The notes under the pieces were generated by a model. That model searched no databases, was not told the DNA's origin, and saw only the letters and a program-made list of their open reading frames with translations. 64,000 bases of DNA. Origin: Hyphomicrobiales bacterium. GTDB lineage: Bacteria; Pseudomonadota; Alphaproteobacteria; Rhizobiales; Xanthobacteraceae. Positions 35,419 to 44,578 of the stretch are shown one piece after another. The stretch covers positions 62,001 to 126,000 of the forward strand of contig JAFKKG010000008.1 in NCBI GenBank assembly GCA_017305715.1. Direction: 5' to 3'. Position 1 is the stretch's first letter; the number at the start of each line of letters is the position of its first letter. Made by a program: the position numbers and the translations under genes.

Positions 35419-36429
35419 ATGGCCCCCCGCGCCAATTGGAAAGGCTTTTTGCGCCTTTCGCTCGTGACCTGCCCCGTCGCCTTGTATCCGGCGACCTCGG
35501 ACACCGAGAAGGTCTCGTTCAACCAGATCAACCGCAAGACCGGCCATCGCATCAAATACGCCAAGGTCGACGCCGACACCGGCGAGGAAGTCGCCAACGA
35601 AGACATCATGAAGGGCTACAAGGTCGACACCGACACCTATATCGAGGTGACAAAGGACGAGCTTGACGAACTCGCGCTGGAATCGACCCGCACCATCGAG
35701 ATCGACGAGTTCGTGCCGAGGACCGATATCGACAGCCGTTATGTGATCCGCCCCTATTATCTCGTGCCGGACGGCAAGGTCGGCCATGACGCGTTCGCGG
35801 TGATCCGCGAAACCATCCGTAACCTGAACAAGGTCGCGATCGGCCGCGTGGTGCTGACCAACCGCGAACACATCATCGCATTGGAGCCGCTCGACAACGG
35901 CCTGATGGGAACGCTGCTGCGCTACCCCTACGAGGTCCGCAGCGAGAAGGAATATTTCGACGACATCCAGGACGTGAAGATCACCAAGGACATGCTGGAT
36001 CTGGCCAAGCATATCGTCGAGCAGAAATCCGGCTCCTTCGAACCGGAGCAGTTCGAGGACCGTTACGAATCCGCGCTGATCGACCTGATCAACCAGAAGC
36101 GCAACGGCCTGAAGACCACGGCAAAGGCAGCGCCGAAATCCGGCGGCAACGTCATCAACCTGATGGACGCGCTCAAACGCAGCCTCGCCAATGAAAAGCA
36201 GGCCGCTCCCGCCGCCAAGGAAAATGGCAAGGCAGCCGGCAAGGAAACCGTGAAGGTCAAGGAAAACACCAAGGGCAAGAAGCCGCGCAAGGTGGCCGCC
36301 GGCCAGCGCGAAATGCTGCTGCCGATCTCGGGCAGCGGCAAGCGCGCCGCCAAGGAGACGGTCAAGGAAGCGCCGAAGAAGGCCGAGAAGCCGGTGCGCA
36401 CGTCCGCACGCACGAGGAAGGCCGGCTGA
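35419..36429 (+). CDS. ku: DNA end-binding protein Ku
   Basis: A 336-residue bacterial Ku that binds double-strand ends for non-homologous end joining. The core beta-barrel (ANWKGFLRLSLVTCPVALYPA, KGYKVDTDTYIEVTKDELD, IDEFVPRTDIDSRYVIRPYYLVPD) spans ~5-250; the last ~75 residues are Lys/Ala-rich, like the DNA-retaining tail of other Ku proteins. No ligD is in the window; rhizobia often carry several ku and ligD genes. Confidence 0.96.
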   Translation: MAPRANWKGFLRLSLVTCPVALYPATSDTEKVSFNQINRKTGHRIKYAKVDADTGEEVANEDIMKGYKVDTDTYIEVTKDELDELALESTRTIEIDEFVPRTDIDSRYVIRPYYLVPDGKVGHDAFAVIRETIRNLNKVAIGRVVLTNREHIIALEPLDNGLMGTLLRYPYEVRSEKEYFDDIQDVKITKDMLDLAKHIVEQKSGSFEPEQFEDRYESALIDLINQKRNGLKTTAKAAPKSGGNVINLMDALKRSLANEKQAAPAAKENGKAAGKETVKVKENTKGKKPRKVAAGQREMLLPISGSGKRAAKETVKEAPKKAEKPVRTSARTRKAG

Positions 36430-36458
36430 TCGCGCACGCGCCCGGCAGATAGCGCGCG

Positions 36459-36701
36459 ATGCCGTGGTCGACGCCGTTCGATGAGCCGATCGCGCTGCGC
36501 GGCGGCCGCAAGCTGACGACGCTGCAGCAAGCCGCCGATTACATCATGAAGCTGCCGGAAGCCGAGCAGCACGAAGCGCGCTGGCAAACCGCGGTCGAGA
36601 ATTTGATCAACGCCGCGGAGGCCGGCGGCGGCTGGCTGATGTTCGCGCGGATCGGAATGATGCAGGCGCTTTATTCGAAAGAAGACAATCGGGAAACCTA
36701 A
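36459..36701 (+). CDS. small hypothetical protein near ku
   Basis: An 80-residue soluble protein (LTTLQQAADYIMKLPEAEQH) beginning 29 bases after ku, probably cotranscribed. I recall similar short proteins in Bradyrhizobium but no named function. Its stop overlaps that of the convergent gene by four bases. Confidence 0.65.
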   Translation: MPWSTPFDEPIALRGGRKLTTLQQAADYIMKLPEAEQHEARWQTAVENLINAAEAGGGWLMFARIGMMQALYSKEDNRET

Positions 36702-36922
36702 TCCCCTCCCCCGTCCCCGTCTCCACCGCCGAAATCCAGCCCACCCAATTCGAGGCCGTCGCCTGCACCGGACGCGCGCTTCCTGAACATCAGATCCATC
36801 AACAGGATCACGACCAGCACCGCGGCGAAAACGCGCCACGGATATTGCAGGGTCCAGGCGACGATGTGCCGGCTGAAGCCGATGAGTTGCGGGCCCCAGC
36901 TCCCGAACAGCAGCTCCTGCAT
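36698..36922 (-). CDS. small membrane protein with acidic Gly-rich tail
   Basis: A 74-residue protein: aromatic N-terminus, one membrane helix (WRVFAAVLVVILLMDLMF) and a tail GGLDFGGGDGDGGGD. Function unknown. It follows the Flp pilin gene by 21 bases on the same strand, so the two may be one transcript. Confidence 0.5.
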   Translation of the reverse strand: MQELLFGSWGPQLIGFSRHIVAWTLQYPWRVFAAVLVVILLMDLMFRKRASGAGDGLELGGLDFGGGDGDGGGD

Positions 36923-36943
36923 GATACGAGCTGCCGATCCGCG

Positions 36944-37108
36944 CTATTTGATCGCGGTGCTGACGGCGTCGAACTTGGCGTTGACCGCCGTACCAACGCC
37001 GTTGACCGCGGCGAGGATCACAATGCTGATGCCGCACGCAATAAGAGCATATTCGATCGCGGTTGCGCCGGATTCATCTCTGAGAAAATTCTTCAACAAT
37101 CGACTCAT
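36944..37108 (-). CDS. Flp-family type IVb pilin
   Basis: A 54-residue prepilin: basic leader SRLLKNFLRDESG, cleavage G14/A15, then ATAIEYALIACGISIVILA with the essential Glu at +5. It would be the major subunit of Tad/Flp adhesion pili. The ATG at 37108 has AGGAG five bases upstream. No tad/cpa genes are near, so this is an orphan pilin copy; the assembly machine must be elsewhere. Confidence 0.9.
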   Translation of the reverse strand: MSRLLKNFLRDESGATAIEYALIACGISIVILAAVNGVGTAVNAKFDAVSTAIK

Positions 37109-37325
37109 GAAAAACTCCTGTCGACGCTGCCGGGATTCTTCCCGCGTCATCCTTCAAATGGAACCGTAGATTGCAATGATTGAGGGCGTTTTGACGAACA
37201 GGATGAACGAATGATTAAGCCGGAGCCGGAACGGCGCCGGTATTCCTACGGTACCAAAAATTTACTCTGAATTGTGCGGCGCCCGCCATGGTCGGCCGGT
37301 CGGCGTCGTCCGGGAGCAAGCGCGC

Positions 37326-37496
37326 ATGCCCATGCAGAAGCGTGAAACGGGAAAAAACTACATCAGCCTCTTGAGCAACGAGGGCGAGGAGCCGCGCGCC
37401 GTCGAGCTGCAGTCCGCCGCCGATCGTCGCATGAAGGAGTTTTTCCGCAGCCTGATGGCGGCCATGTTCAACCGCCGCCGCAGCGAAGCGCGGTAA
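37326..37496 (+). CDS. small hypothetical basic protein
   Basis: A 56-residue ORF (PMQKRETGKNYISLLSNEG...) ending in a basic helix rich in Arg. GGGAG precedes the ATG by about nine bases. No homology is recognised; coding status is moderate. Confidence 0.4.
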   Translation: MPMQKRETGKNYISLLSNEGEEPRAVELQSAADRRMKEFFRSLMAAMFNRRRSEAR

Positions 37497-37523
37497 CGCC
37501 TGGCAGCCGCCCGCCCCCGCCGA

Positions 37524-39116
37524 TCAGAAGTTGCGCTGGGCGCGAAACTCCAGCTGAAACGCGTTCTGATCCCTGAATTCGTAGACGGTGGCGGGCTTCG
37601 GCGCGGCCGCCGCGAGCGTGGCTGCACCCGTGAACTTCTGGTCGAGGTGGAACCACTGCACTTCGGTAGAGAACGTCAGGTTCTTGACGGGAGTCCATCG
37701 GGTCACCAGACCGAACTGCGAGACATTGTAATCGGGATTGCAGCTGTAATCGGCGCTGACAGCCTTGGCCGGCGTCGTGTAATTGGCGCAGATGAAGGCC
37801 TTTGCCATGCCGTCATAGCGGACGGACGAATAGCCGCCGAAAATGCTCGACGACCAGTACGGATCCCAGTTGTGGTTGAACGCGCCGCGGAGGCCGTAAG
37901 CCTTCGTCAGGTGCAGCGAACCGTCGCCGCCATTGATCAGCGGCAGATACACCGCGTCCGTGGTCGCACCGAAACCCACGCTCTGGTAGGCGCCGGCGCG
38001 GCTGGTGCCGCCAAACATCGCAAAGCTCGGCGAGGCCGCATCGGTCGAGATGACGTATTTCGTCGCTCCCTGGGCGTAGCTCGCGTCGAACTTGATGTCG
38101 TCGCCGGCACCGGTCGGGATGTTCTTGATGTTCAAGACCGCCATCACGGCGCCACCCCATTTGGTGTCGGGATGTCCGGAGATTTCCGACAGCGCCGTCG
38201 GCGCCGCGCCGGCGACGCCGACCCCGCCTGCCGGCGCACCGACCGTGTTGAGGATGTTATAGGAGCCGGAGACTTCATGCGCCGCGGCCGAAAGCTGGAA
38301 CAGGCCCCACGCCTGGTCGACGCGGATATTGCCGACGACCTCGGGAGCATGAACACCGGCATAGGCATTGCTGCCGCCGAGCGTGGCATTCAGCGCGAGC
38401 GCCAGATTGTAGACGTTGGTGCGATCCCAGATGACGGGATCGTCGAGGCCGATGGTGGCCGACACACCGCCGCCGAACTGCGCCGTGTACTGGATGTTGT
38501 TGGGCCCGGTGTTATCAGCGCTGTGACCGCCCATCAGGAACGCGGAGAAGTTGCCCAAAGTACCCTGCCAGGGCGACGCGTAGGCGGAAGCCGACTTGCC
38601 AAAGGTGAATCCGGCGAACTGCAGGAAAAGGTCCTGAATGGCGACATAGCCCTCGCCCGGCCCGTTCAAGAGGCCGGTATTGGTGCCCACGCTTGGCGAT
38701 CCCGTGAAATTGACCGGATTAACGGTGCCCGCACCTTGCGTGGTGAACTGTATCTTGGCCGAACTGAAGGTTCGGACCACGCCATATTCGGTGGCCGTGC
38801 GGGTATCAACCGACAGCAGCCAGCGCGAGCGGTCGACGAAATAGTTGCGATAGCGGTTCTGCTGTCCGGTATCGCCGCTCCAGGCGGGCTGGCCGTGGGC
38901 GCCGGCGACGTTGAAGGCAACGTCGGCGCGCACATAGCCGCCGATCTTCAGGCACGTATCGGTGCCGGGGATATAGAAGAAGCCTGCGCCATAGGCGGAA
39001 CAGATCCGGACATATTCGACCGCCTTGGCCTTGACTGGAAGGTCCGCCGCCTGCGCCCCGCTCAAGGCGATCAGGCTGGCCGCCGAACCGAGAATGAGTG
39101 TCCGAGCTGTCATCAT
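37524..39116 (-). CDS. outer-membrane porin, rhizobial Porin_2 family
   Basis: A 530-residue trimeric-porin-type protein. Signal peptide ~1-22 (ALSGAQA), then the family N-terminus (CSAYGAGFFYIPGTDTCLKI, GGYVRADVAF) and a C-terminal strand QLEFRAQRNF ending in Phe, as needed for outer-membrane insertion. GGAGG lies five bases before the ATG at 39116. Single gene with its own promoter; general diffusion of small solutes is expected. Confidence 0.94.
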   Translation of the reverse strand: MMTARTLILGSAASLIALSGAQAADLPVKAKAVEYVRICSAYGAGFFYIPGTDTCLKIGGYVRADVAFNVAGAHGQPAWSGDTGQQNRYRNYFVDRSRWLLSVDTRTATEYGVVRTFSSAKIQFTTQGAGTVNPVNFTGSPSVGTNTGLLNGPGEGYVAIQDLFLQFAGFTFGKSASAYASPWQGTLGNFSAFLMGGHSADNTGPNNIQYTAQFGGGVSATIGLDDPVIWDRTNVYNLALALNATLGGSNAYAGVHAPEVVGNIRVDQAWGLFQLSAAAHEVSGSYNILNTVGAPAGGVGVAGAAPTALSEISGHPDTKWGGAVMAVLNIKNIPTGAGDDIKFDASYAQGATKYVISTDAASPSFAMFGGTSRAGAYQSVGFGATTDAVYLPLINGGDGSLHLTKAYGLRGAFNHNWDPYWSSSIFGGYSSVRYDGMAKAFICANYTTPAKAVSADYSCNPDYNVSQFGLVTRWTPVKNLTFSTEVQWFHLDQKFTGAATLAAAAPKPATVYEFRDQNAFQLEFRAQRNF

Positions 39117-39379
39117 GGCCGCCTCCGATCCTAAGCCGTCTCCGATCCCAGTACCGATGACTGAATTGCTAATCCAAAAATTCCCTTCGGTAACGGCCGA
39201 ACCGTCGAACCTCTCCACTTGGTCCGCGGCTGTGCTTTTTTAGCCACGGCCATCTGGCCGTGAACGCATATCAGCACTTCCCGGAGCAGGCGCTTGCTGC
39301 GCTTTACCGGGCGGGAAAATCCTGTTCCAACTAATCGAAATCGGCCGGGCCAACCGGCCTGCAACAAGGGGAGACGGTC

Positions 39380-41014
39380 ATGAAGCTCGGCACCGCGATT
39401 GCGGAAATCATGAAGCGCGAGGGCATCGAGATCCTCTGCGGCTATCCGGTCAATCATCTGATCGAATATGCCGCCAACGCCGACATCCGCCCGGTGATGG
39501 TCCGTCAGGAACGCATCGGCGTCCACATGGCGGACGCGATCTCCCGCGTCACCTCAGGCCAGTCGATCGGCGCGTTCTGCATGCAGCACGGGCCCGGCGC
39601 CGAAAACGCCATGGGCGGCGTGGCGCAGTGCTACGGCGAATCCGTCCCCGTGCTGGTGCTGCCGATGGGCTATGCGCGCAGGCTCGCCAATATCGACCCG
39701 AACTTCAATTCCAGCCAGGCCATGAAGGCATTTTCCAAGTCGTCGGAGCCGATCAACATCGCGGCCGAAGTCTGCAACATCTTCCGGCGGGCCTTTACGA
39801 AACTCAAGAACGGCCGCGGCGGGCCTGTCATCGTCGAAATTCCGGCCGACATGTGGAACGAGGAAGTGCCGGAGCCCTTGAACTACACGCCGGTGCTGCG
39901 CACCCGCTACGGCGCCGACCCCGTCCATGTGAAGGAAGCCGCAGGCCTGCTCGTCTCCGCCAAGCGGCCGGTGATCTATGCCGGCCAGGGCGTGCATTAC
40001 GCCAAGGCCTGGCCGCAGCTGAAACGGCTGGCCGAGCTTCTGGCCATCCCCGTCACCACGAGCCTCGGCGGCAAATCATCGTTTCCGGAAACGCATCCGC
40101 TGTCGCTCGGTTCGGGCGGCCTTGCCGTGCCGCGCGCGGTGCCAAAATTCCTCGGCGAGGCCGATGTGATCTTCGGCATCGGCTGCTCCTTCACCGAAAC
40201 CTCGTTCGGCATCGCGATGCCGAAGGGCAAGACGATCATCCATTCGACGCTCGATCCCAATCACCTGAACAAGGATGTCGAGGCCAAAATCGGCCTGGTC
40301 GGCGATGCCGGTCTGGTGCTGGACGCCCTGCTGGAGGAAATCGGCAAGAGCGTCACGAGCAATCGTGATGCGACCTCCGTCGCCGCCGAGATCGCCGCCT
40401 CGCACAAGGAGTGGCTCGCGAAATGGATGCCAAAACTCACCCATAACGAGGCGCCGCTCAATCCCTACCGCGTCTTGTGGGACCTGCAACACACCGTCGA
40501 CATCACGAACACCATCATCACCCATGATGCCGGCAGCCCGCGCGACCAGCTGTCGCCGTTCTGGAAGGCGGTCGAGCCGCTGTCCTATATCGGCTGGGGC
40601 AAGACCACGCAGCTCGGCTATGGCCTCGGCCTTGCGATGGGCGCCAAGCTGGCAAAGCCCGACAAGCTCTGCATCAACGTCTGGGGCGATGCGGCGATCG
40701 GCTTTACCGGAATGGATTTCGAAACCGCGGTGCGCGAGCGGATTCCGATCATGTCGATCCTCTTGAACAATTTCTCGATGGCGATCGAACTGAAGGTGAT
40801 GCCGATCTCCACCGAGAAATACCGCTCGACCGACATTTCCGGCGACTACGCCGCGATGGCGCGCGCCTTCGGCGGCTATGGCGAACGGGTGACGAAGCCC
40901 GAAGACATCATTCCCGCGATCCAGCGCGGCATCGCCAAGACCCGGGAAGGCATCCCGGTGCTGCTGGAATTCATCACCAGCAAGGAGACCGAGGTCTCGC
41001 GACCGGGGACCTGA
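39380..41014 (+). CDS. thiamine diphosphate-dependent enzyme, acetolactate synthase-like
   Basis: A 544-residue three-domain ThDP enzyme. The Pyr-domain catalytic Glu is likely E44 (VRQERIGVHMADA), the central domain spans ~190-325, and the PP domain has the Mg/ThDP motif VWGDAAIGFTG...LLNN at ~433-465. This family contains acetolactate synthase, glyoxylate carboligase, benzoylformate decarboxylase and oxalyl-CoA decarboxylase; the exact reaction cannot be read. No small regulatory subunit adjoins, arguing against biosynthetic acetohydroxyacid synthase. GGGGAG lies about nine bases before the ATG. Confidence 0.88.
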   Translation: MKLGTAIAEIMKREGIEILCGYPVNHLIEYAANADIRPVMVRQERIGVHMADAISRVTSGQSIGAFCMQHGPGAENAMGGVAQCYGESVPVLVLPMGYARRLANIDPNFNSSQAMKAFSKSSEPINIAAEVCNIFRRAFTKLKNGRGGPVIVEIPADMWNEEVPEPLNYTPVLRTRYGADPVHVKEAAGLLVSAKRPVIYAGQGVHYAKAWPQLKRLAELLAIPVTTSLGGKSSFPETHPLSLGSGGLAVPRAVPKFLGEADVIFGIGCSFTETSFGIAMPKGKTIIHSTLDPNHLNKDVEAKIGLVGDAGLVLDALLEEIGKSVTSNRDATSVAAEIAASHKEWLAKWMPKLTHNEAPLNPYRVLWDLQHTVDITNTIITHDAGSPRDQLSPFWKAVEPLSYIGWGKTTQLGYGLGLAMGAKLAKPDKLCINVWGDAAIGFTGMDFETAVRERIPIMSILLNNFSMAIELKVMPISTEKYRSTDISGDYAAMARAFGGYGERVTKPEDIIPAIQRGIAKTREGIPVLLEFITSKETEVSRPGT

Positions 41015-41062
41015 TCGCGGACCCGTGCGCCGGCCACTTGGCCTGGCTCGCAATTCGACGCG

Positions 41063-41085
41063 CCCGGCTTGCAGAAAAAGCCGGG
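41063..41085 (+). terminator. weak terminator-like hairpin after the ThDP enzyme gene
   Basis: An eight-base stem CCCGGCTT/AAGCCGGG with a seven-base loop lies ~50 bases past the stop. No T-run follows, so termination is only possible. Confidence 0.35.
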
Positions 41086-41193
41086 ACGGCGCTGGCTCGA
41101 ACGCGCCCGGAATGGAATAATCTGGCACACTGATGCGCGTGGATGGCTTGCGTCATCAGCCAGCAGGGCTTGCCGTGAAATGGATTTGAATAA

Positions 41194-42744
41194 ATGACCG
41201 CGCTCCCCCCGGACGCCGTGGCCGATCTTTACAAGCTGGTCGCCGAGCTCGAGCAGCGGCTCGAATCCAGCTTTGCCGCCCACGACGAGGCGATCGCGCG
41301 CCAGGCGGCGACGGACGCGGAAAACGGCCGGCTGATCAGCGAGCTGAGCATTGCACGCGAGCGCCAGAATGCCACCGCCGATATCCTGCGCACCATCGCC
41401 AATGCTTCGGGCGATGCGGAAGGCGCACTGGTCCAGATCGCCGAAGCCAGCGCGCGTCTGTTCGGCGCCCCCAGCGCCACCATCCATATCGCCGAGGGCG
41501 ACGGATGGGCCAGAACCATCCGGGTCGGCGAAAGCTCGAAGCTCGTTGGCGCCGGCGTTCCGGAAACGCAGCTCAAGATCGGCGGCCACAATATGCCGGG
41601 CACCATCGTGGGCGACAACCGCCAGGTTCACGTGCCCGATGTCGACAATGTCGATCCCGAAATCGCGGATTGGCCCGGGTTGCCATATGTTCGGGAGGCC
41701 GGCACACGCTCGATGTCCGGATCGCCGCTGCGGCTCGACGGCAAGGCGATCGGCGCGCTGATCGTCTATCGCGACTACCTTGCGCCTTTCACCGACGACG
41801 AACTGGCGATTCAGCAAAGTTTCGCCGACCAGGCCGCGATCGCGATCGAGAACGCGCGGCTGTTCAATCAGGTGCAGCAACGCACCCGCGAACTCGCCGC
41901 CTCCCTCGACGACCTGCGTACCGCGCAGGACCGCCTGGTGCAGACCGAGAAGCTGGCCTCGCTCGGCCAGCTCACCGCGGGCATCGCGCACGAGATCAAG
42001 AACCCGCTCAACTTCATCAATAATTTCGCAGCGCTTTCAGCGGAACTGACCGACGAACTGAACGACGTATTGAAGCCTGCCGATCTCACGGAAAAGATCC
42101 GCGAGGAAGTCGACGAACTGACCGGCTTGTTGAAAGGCAATCTGCAAAAGGTCGTTCAGCACGGCAAGCGCGCCGACTCCATCGTCAAGAACATGCTTCT
42201 GCATTCGCGCGAAGGTTCGGGCGAACACCGGCCCGCCGATATCAACGCGCTGATCGACGAGAGCCTCAACCTCGCCTATCAAGGTGCCCGGGCCGAGCGA
42301 CCCCATTTCAATGTCACGCTGCACCGCGACTTCGACCCCAGCGCCGGCATGGTCGAACTGTTCCCGCAGGAAATCACCCGCGTGTTCCTCAACCTGGTCT
42401 CGAACGGCTTCTATGCGGTGGCCAAGCGCAAGGGCGAGGATGCCGGTTCCGGCTTCGATCCGATCCTGAGCGCCACCACCCGCAATCTCGGCGACACCGT
42501 GGAGATACGCATAAGGGATAACGGCACCGGCATCCCGCCCGAGATAAAGGACAAGATGTTCAATCCGTTCTTCACGACAAAACCCGCGGGCGAAGGCACC
42601 GGGCTTGGCCTGTCGATGAGCCACGACATCATCGTGAAACAACACGGCGGCACGATCGACGTCGATACCGAGCCCGGGCAATTCACCGAATTTCGCATCG
42701 TGCTGCCGAGAACCAGTAGTCCTGCGAACAAGAACCGAGGTTAA
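41194..42744 (+). CDS. GAF-domain histidine kinase, soluble
   Basis: A 516-residue kinase without membrane spans: N-terminal coiled coil (~10-60), GAF sensor (~65-222), coiled linker, H266 in TAGIAHEIKNPLNFINNF, and a HATPase with RDNGTGIPPEIKDKMFNPFF and GEGTGLGLSMS. The expected response regulator gene immediately downstream survives only as a short remnant, so this kinase is orphaned locally. The GAF ligand is unknown. Confidence 0.93.
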   Translation: MTALPPDAVADLYKLVAELEQRLESSFAAHDEAIARQAATDAENGRLISELSIARERQNATADILRTIANASGDAEGALVQIAEASARLFGAPSATIHIAEGDGWARTIRVGESSKLVGAGVPETQLKIGGHNMPGTIVGDNRQVHVPDVDNVDPEIADWPGLPYVREAGTRSMSGSPLRLDGKAIGALIVYRDYLAPFTDDELAIQQSFADQAAIAIENARLFNQVQQRTRELAASLDDLRTAQDRLVQTEKLASLGQLTAGIAHEIKNPLNFINNFAALSAELTDELNDVLKPADLTEKIREEVDELTGLLKGNLQKVVQHGKRADSIVKNMLLHSREGSGEHRPADINALIDESLNLAYQGARAERPHFNVTLHRDFDPSAGMVELFPQEITRVFLNLVSNGFYAVAKRKGEDAGSGFDPILSATTRNLGDTVEIRIRDNGTGIPPEIKDKMFNPFFTTKPAGEGTGLGLSMSHDIIVKQHGGTIDVDTEPGQFTEFRIVLPRTSSPANKNRG

Positions 42745-42746
42745 GC

Positions 42747-42832
42747 GTGAACGTTCTGGTGCTGGTGGTCGACGACGGACCCGACGCCCTGTTTCGCCAG
42801 CAATTCCGCAAGGATTTGCGCGCGCGCTCGGC
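42747..42832 (+). pseudogene. 5' remnant of a response regulator gene
   Basis: Two bases after the kinase stop a GTG opens a frame reading NVLVLVVDDGPDALFRQQF then RKDLR, which matches the first ~25 residues of the receiver that normally follows such kinases (VLVVDDEPD pattern). It then breaks off at the 3' end of the convergent MFS gene. The acidic pocket is altered (DDG for DDE) and two residues are inserted, consistent with decay. Phosphoacceptor and all output regions are missing. Confidence 0.7.
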
Positions 42833-44416
42833 CTACTCCGCCATCTCCGCCGGCGGCGCTACGCCCGGCCCTGCCAGCGGGCGCTCTTCCATCAGGATCA
42901 TGCAGAGCGTGGCGCCGGCCATCAGGATGGCGGCGGCGCCGAACACGTAACGGAACGCCGTGATCATGTTGGCTGCCGGTATCGAACTCGCGGCACCATG
43001 ATGCTCGCCGACGATCGAGGCGTCGGCGCCCAGCACCATCAGCAGGATCGCGGTGAAGGCGGCGACCGTGAACGACGACATCAGCGAACGGAAGAAATTC
43101 ATCGCACCGGTGACCGTGCCGATCTGCGGCCGCGCCACCGAGTTCTGCAGCGAGACCACGCTGACCGGAAACGTCGTGCCGAGGCCGAGCGCGAACACCG
43201 ACAGCAGCACCAGCAATCCCCACAGCGGCAGCGTCGTCAGCGCCAGCGCGCATCCGGAGATCGCGGCGATCGAGGTTCCGGCGATCGCGACGCGCTTATA
43301 GTGCCTGGCGCGCGCCATGGTGCGGCCGGCAATCGCCGCGCCGCAGGTCGAGATCGCCGCCAGCGGGATCAGCGCAAGCCCCGCCTCGCTGGCGCTGAGA
43401 TGATAGACCGCCTCGTAGTAGAGCGGCAGACTGACGGTCAGCCCGGTGATGGCGCCGAGCGCGCAGCCGCCGGCCGCCATCGCGTAGGGCACCACGCTTC
43501 CGCCCAGCAACTGCAATGGCAGGAACGGCTCGTCGGCCTTGCGCGCGTGCCAGACGAAGCTGAACGCCAGCGCCACCGAGGCGCCGAGCATCGCGATGAT
43601 GGCCGGCGACAGCCAGGGATAACGGTTGCCGCCCCAGGTCAGCACCAGCATGAACACCACGGCCGACGCCATCAGCAACACGCCGCCGAGCCAGTCGACC
43701 TTGCGCCGGCGGTGGAACACCGGGATCTTGCCCATCTTCGGCAACAGCAGCGCCAGCGCCGCGAGCGCGAGCGGCACGTTGATCCAGAAGATCATCGACC
43801 AGTGCAGATGCTCGGCGAACACGCCGCCGACGATCGGGCCGCTGATCCCGGCCGCGACCCACACGCCGCTGAAATAGGCCTGGTACTGGCCGCGTTCGCG
43901 CGGGCTCACCACGTCCGAAATCACCGTCTGCACGACCGGCATGATGCCGCCGCCGCCCAGCCCCTGCAGGCCACGCGCCAGGATCAGGATCGGCATGTTC
44001 GGCGCCAGGGCGCACAGGATCGAGCCCGCGATGAACAGGCTCAACGCCGCGATGATCATGGCGCGGCGGCCGTAGATGTCGCTCAGCGTGCCGAACACCG
44101 GCGCGACCGCGGTCGATGCCAGGAGATAGGCCGTGATCACCCAGGAGAGACTGGAGACGTCCTGAAACTGGCGGCCGATGGTCGGCAGCGCCGTCGCGAC
44201 GATGGTCTGGTCGAGCGCGGCCAGAAACATCGTCAGCATCAGGCTGATCAGGATGGTGCGGACCTCGTCCTGGGTCAGCGGCGCCCGCGGCGCAATCGGC
44301 GGCGCATCGCTGACATCGATGACCTCGGTCGTGATGTGCGAGAGTTCGCCTGAAATTTCGTCGGTTAATGTATCCTGGTCGGCAGGTTGACGGCCATGCC
44401 GTTCGAACTTGTTCAT
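42833..44416 (-). CDS. DHA2/EmrB-type MFS drug efflux transporter
   Basis: A 527-residue permease with ~14 membrane helices. Motif A is seen as GTLSDIYGRRAMI, motif B/C regions in ARGLQGLGGGGIMPVVQTVI and GPIVGGVFAEHLHW, and the family signature LDQTIVATALPTIGRQF at helix 1. The first ~50 residues are a hydrophilic extension. It would extrude hydrophobic drugs by proton antiport; no membrane-fusion partner adjoins. Its 3' end abuts the truncated response regulator. Confidence 0.93.
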   Translation of the reverse strand: MNKFERHGRQPADQDTLTDEISGELSHITTEVIDVSDAPPIAPRAPLTQDEVRTILISLMLTMFLAALDQTIVATALPTIGRQFQDVSSLSWVITAYLLASTAVAPVFGTLSDIYGRRAMIIAALSLFIAGSILCALAPNMPILILARGLQGLGGGGIMPVVQTVISDVVSPRERGQYQAYFSGVWVAAGISGPIVGGVFAEHLHWSMIFWINVPLALAALALLLPKMGKIPVFHRRRKVDWLGGVLLMASAVVFMLVLTWGGNRYPWLSPAIIAMLGASVALAFSFVWHARKADEPFLPLQLLGGSVVPYAMAAGGCALGAITGLTVSLPLYYEAVYHLSASEAGLALIPLAAISTCGAAIAGRTMARARHYKRVAIAGTSIAAISGCALALTTLPLWGLLVLLSVFALGLGTTFPVSVVSLQNSVARPQIGTVTGAMNFFRSLMSSFTVAAFTAILLMVLGADASIVGEHHGAASSIPAANMITAFRYVFGAAAILMAGATLCMILMEERPLAGPGVAPPAEMAE

Positions 44417-44540
44417 TTGAGAGGTAATATTTTTCTTCGCAGCCCAAAGCCGCCGAGATGGAATCGCTATATCGGGCGCACTCTAAAGTTCAAACCCCTC
44501 CCGCGGCAGACCTTTGAGCGCATGGGAGCATCCCGCGAGC

Positions 44541-44570
44541 GCCGCTTCGCAATCGCGTGATCGAAGCGGC
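44541..44570 (-). terminator. hairpin downstream of the YcgN gene
   Basis: Nine-base perfect arms GCCGCTTCG/CGAAGCGGC with a 12-base loop lie nine bases after the YcgN stop on the minus strand. No T-run is present, so this could be an mRNA 3' stabiliser or factor-dependent end. Confidence 0.4.
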
Positions 44571-44578
44571 CCGAAAGG

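Noticed and set aside
39245-39262. CACGGCC/GGCCGTG hairpin between the porin and ThDP enzyme genes as a terminator
   Set aside because: It lies upstream of both divergent genes, and the T-run precedes the stem instead of following it.
42998-44353. Plus-strand open frame of ~450 codons rich in His/Arg/Gln/Asp
   Set aside because: Antisense shadow of the MFS transporter.
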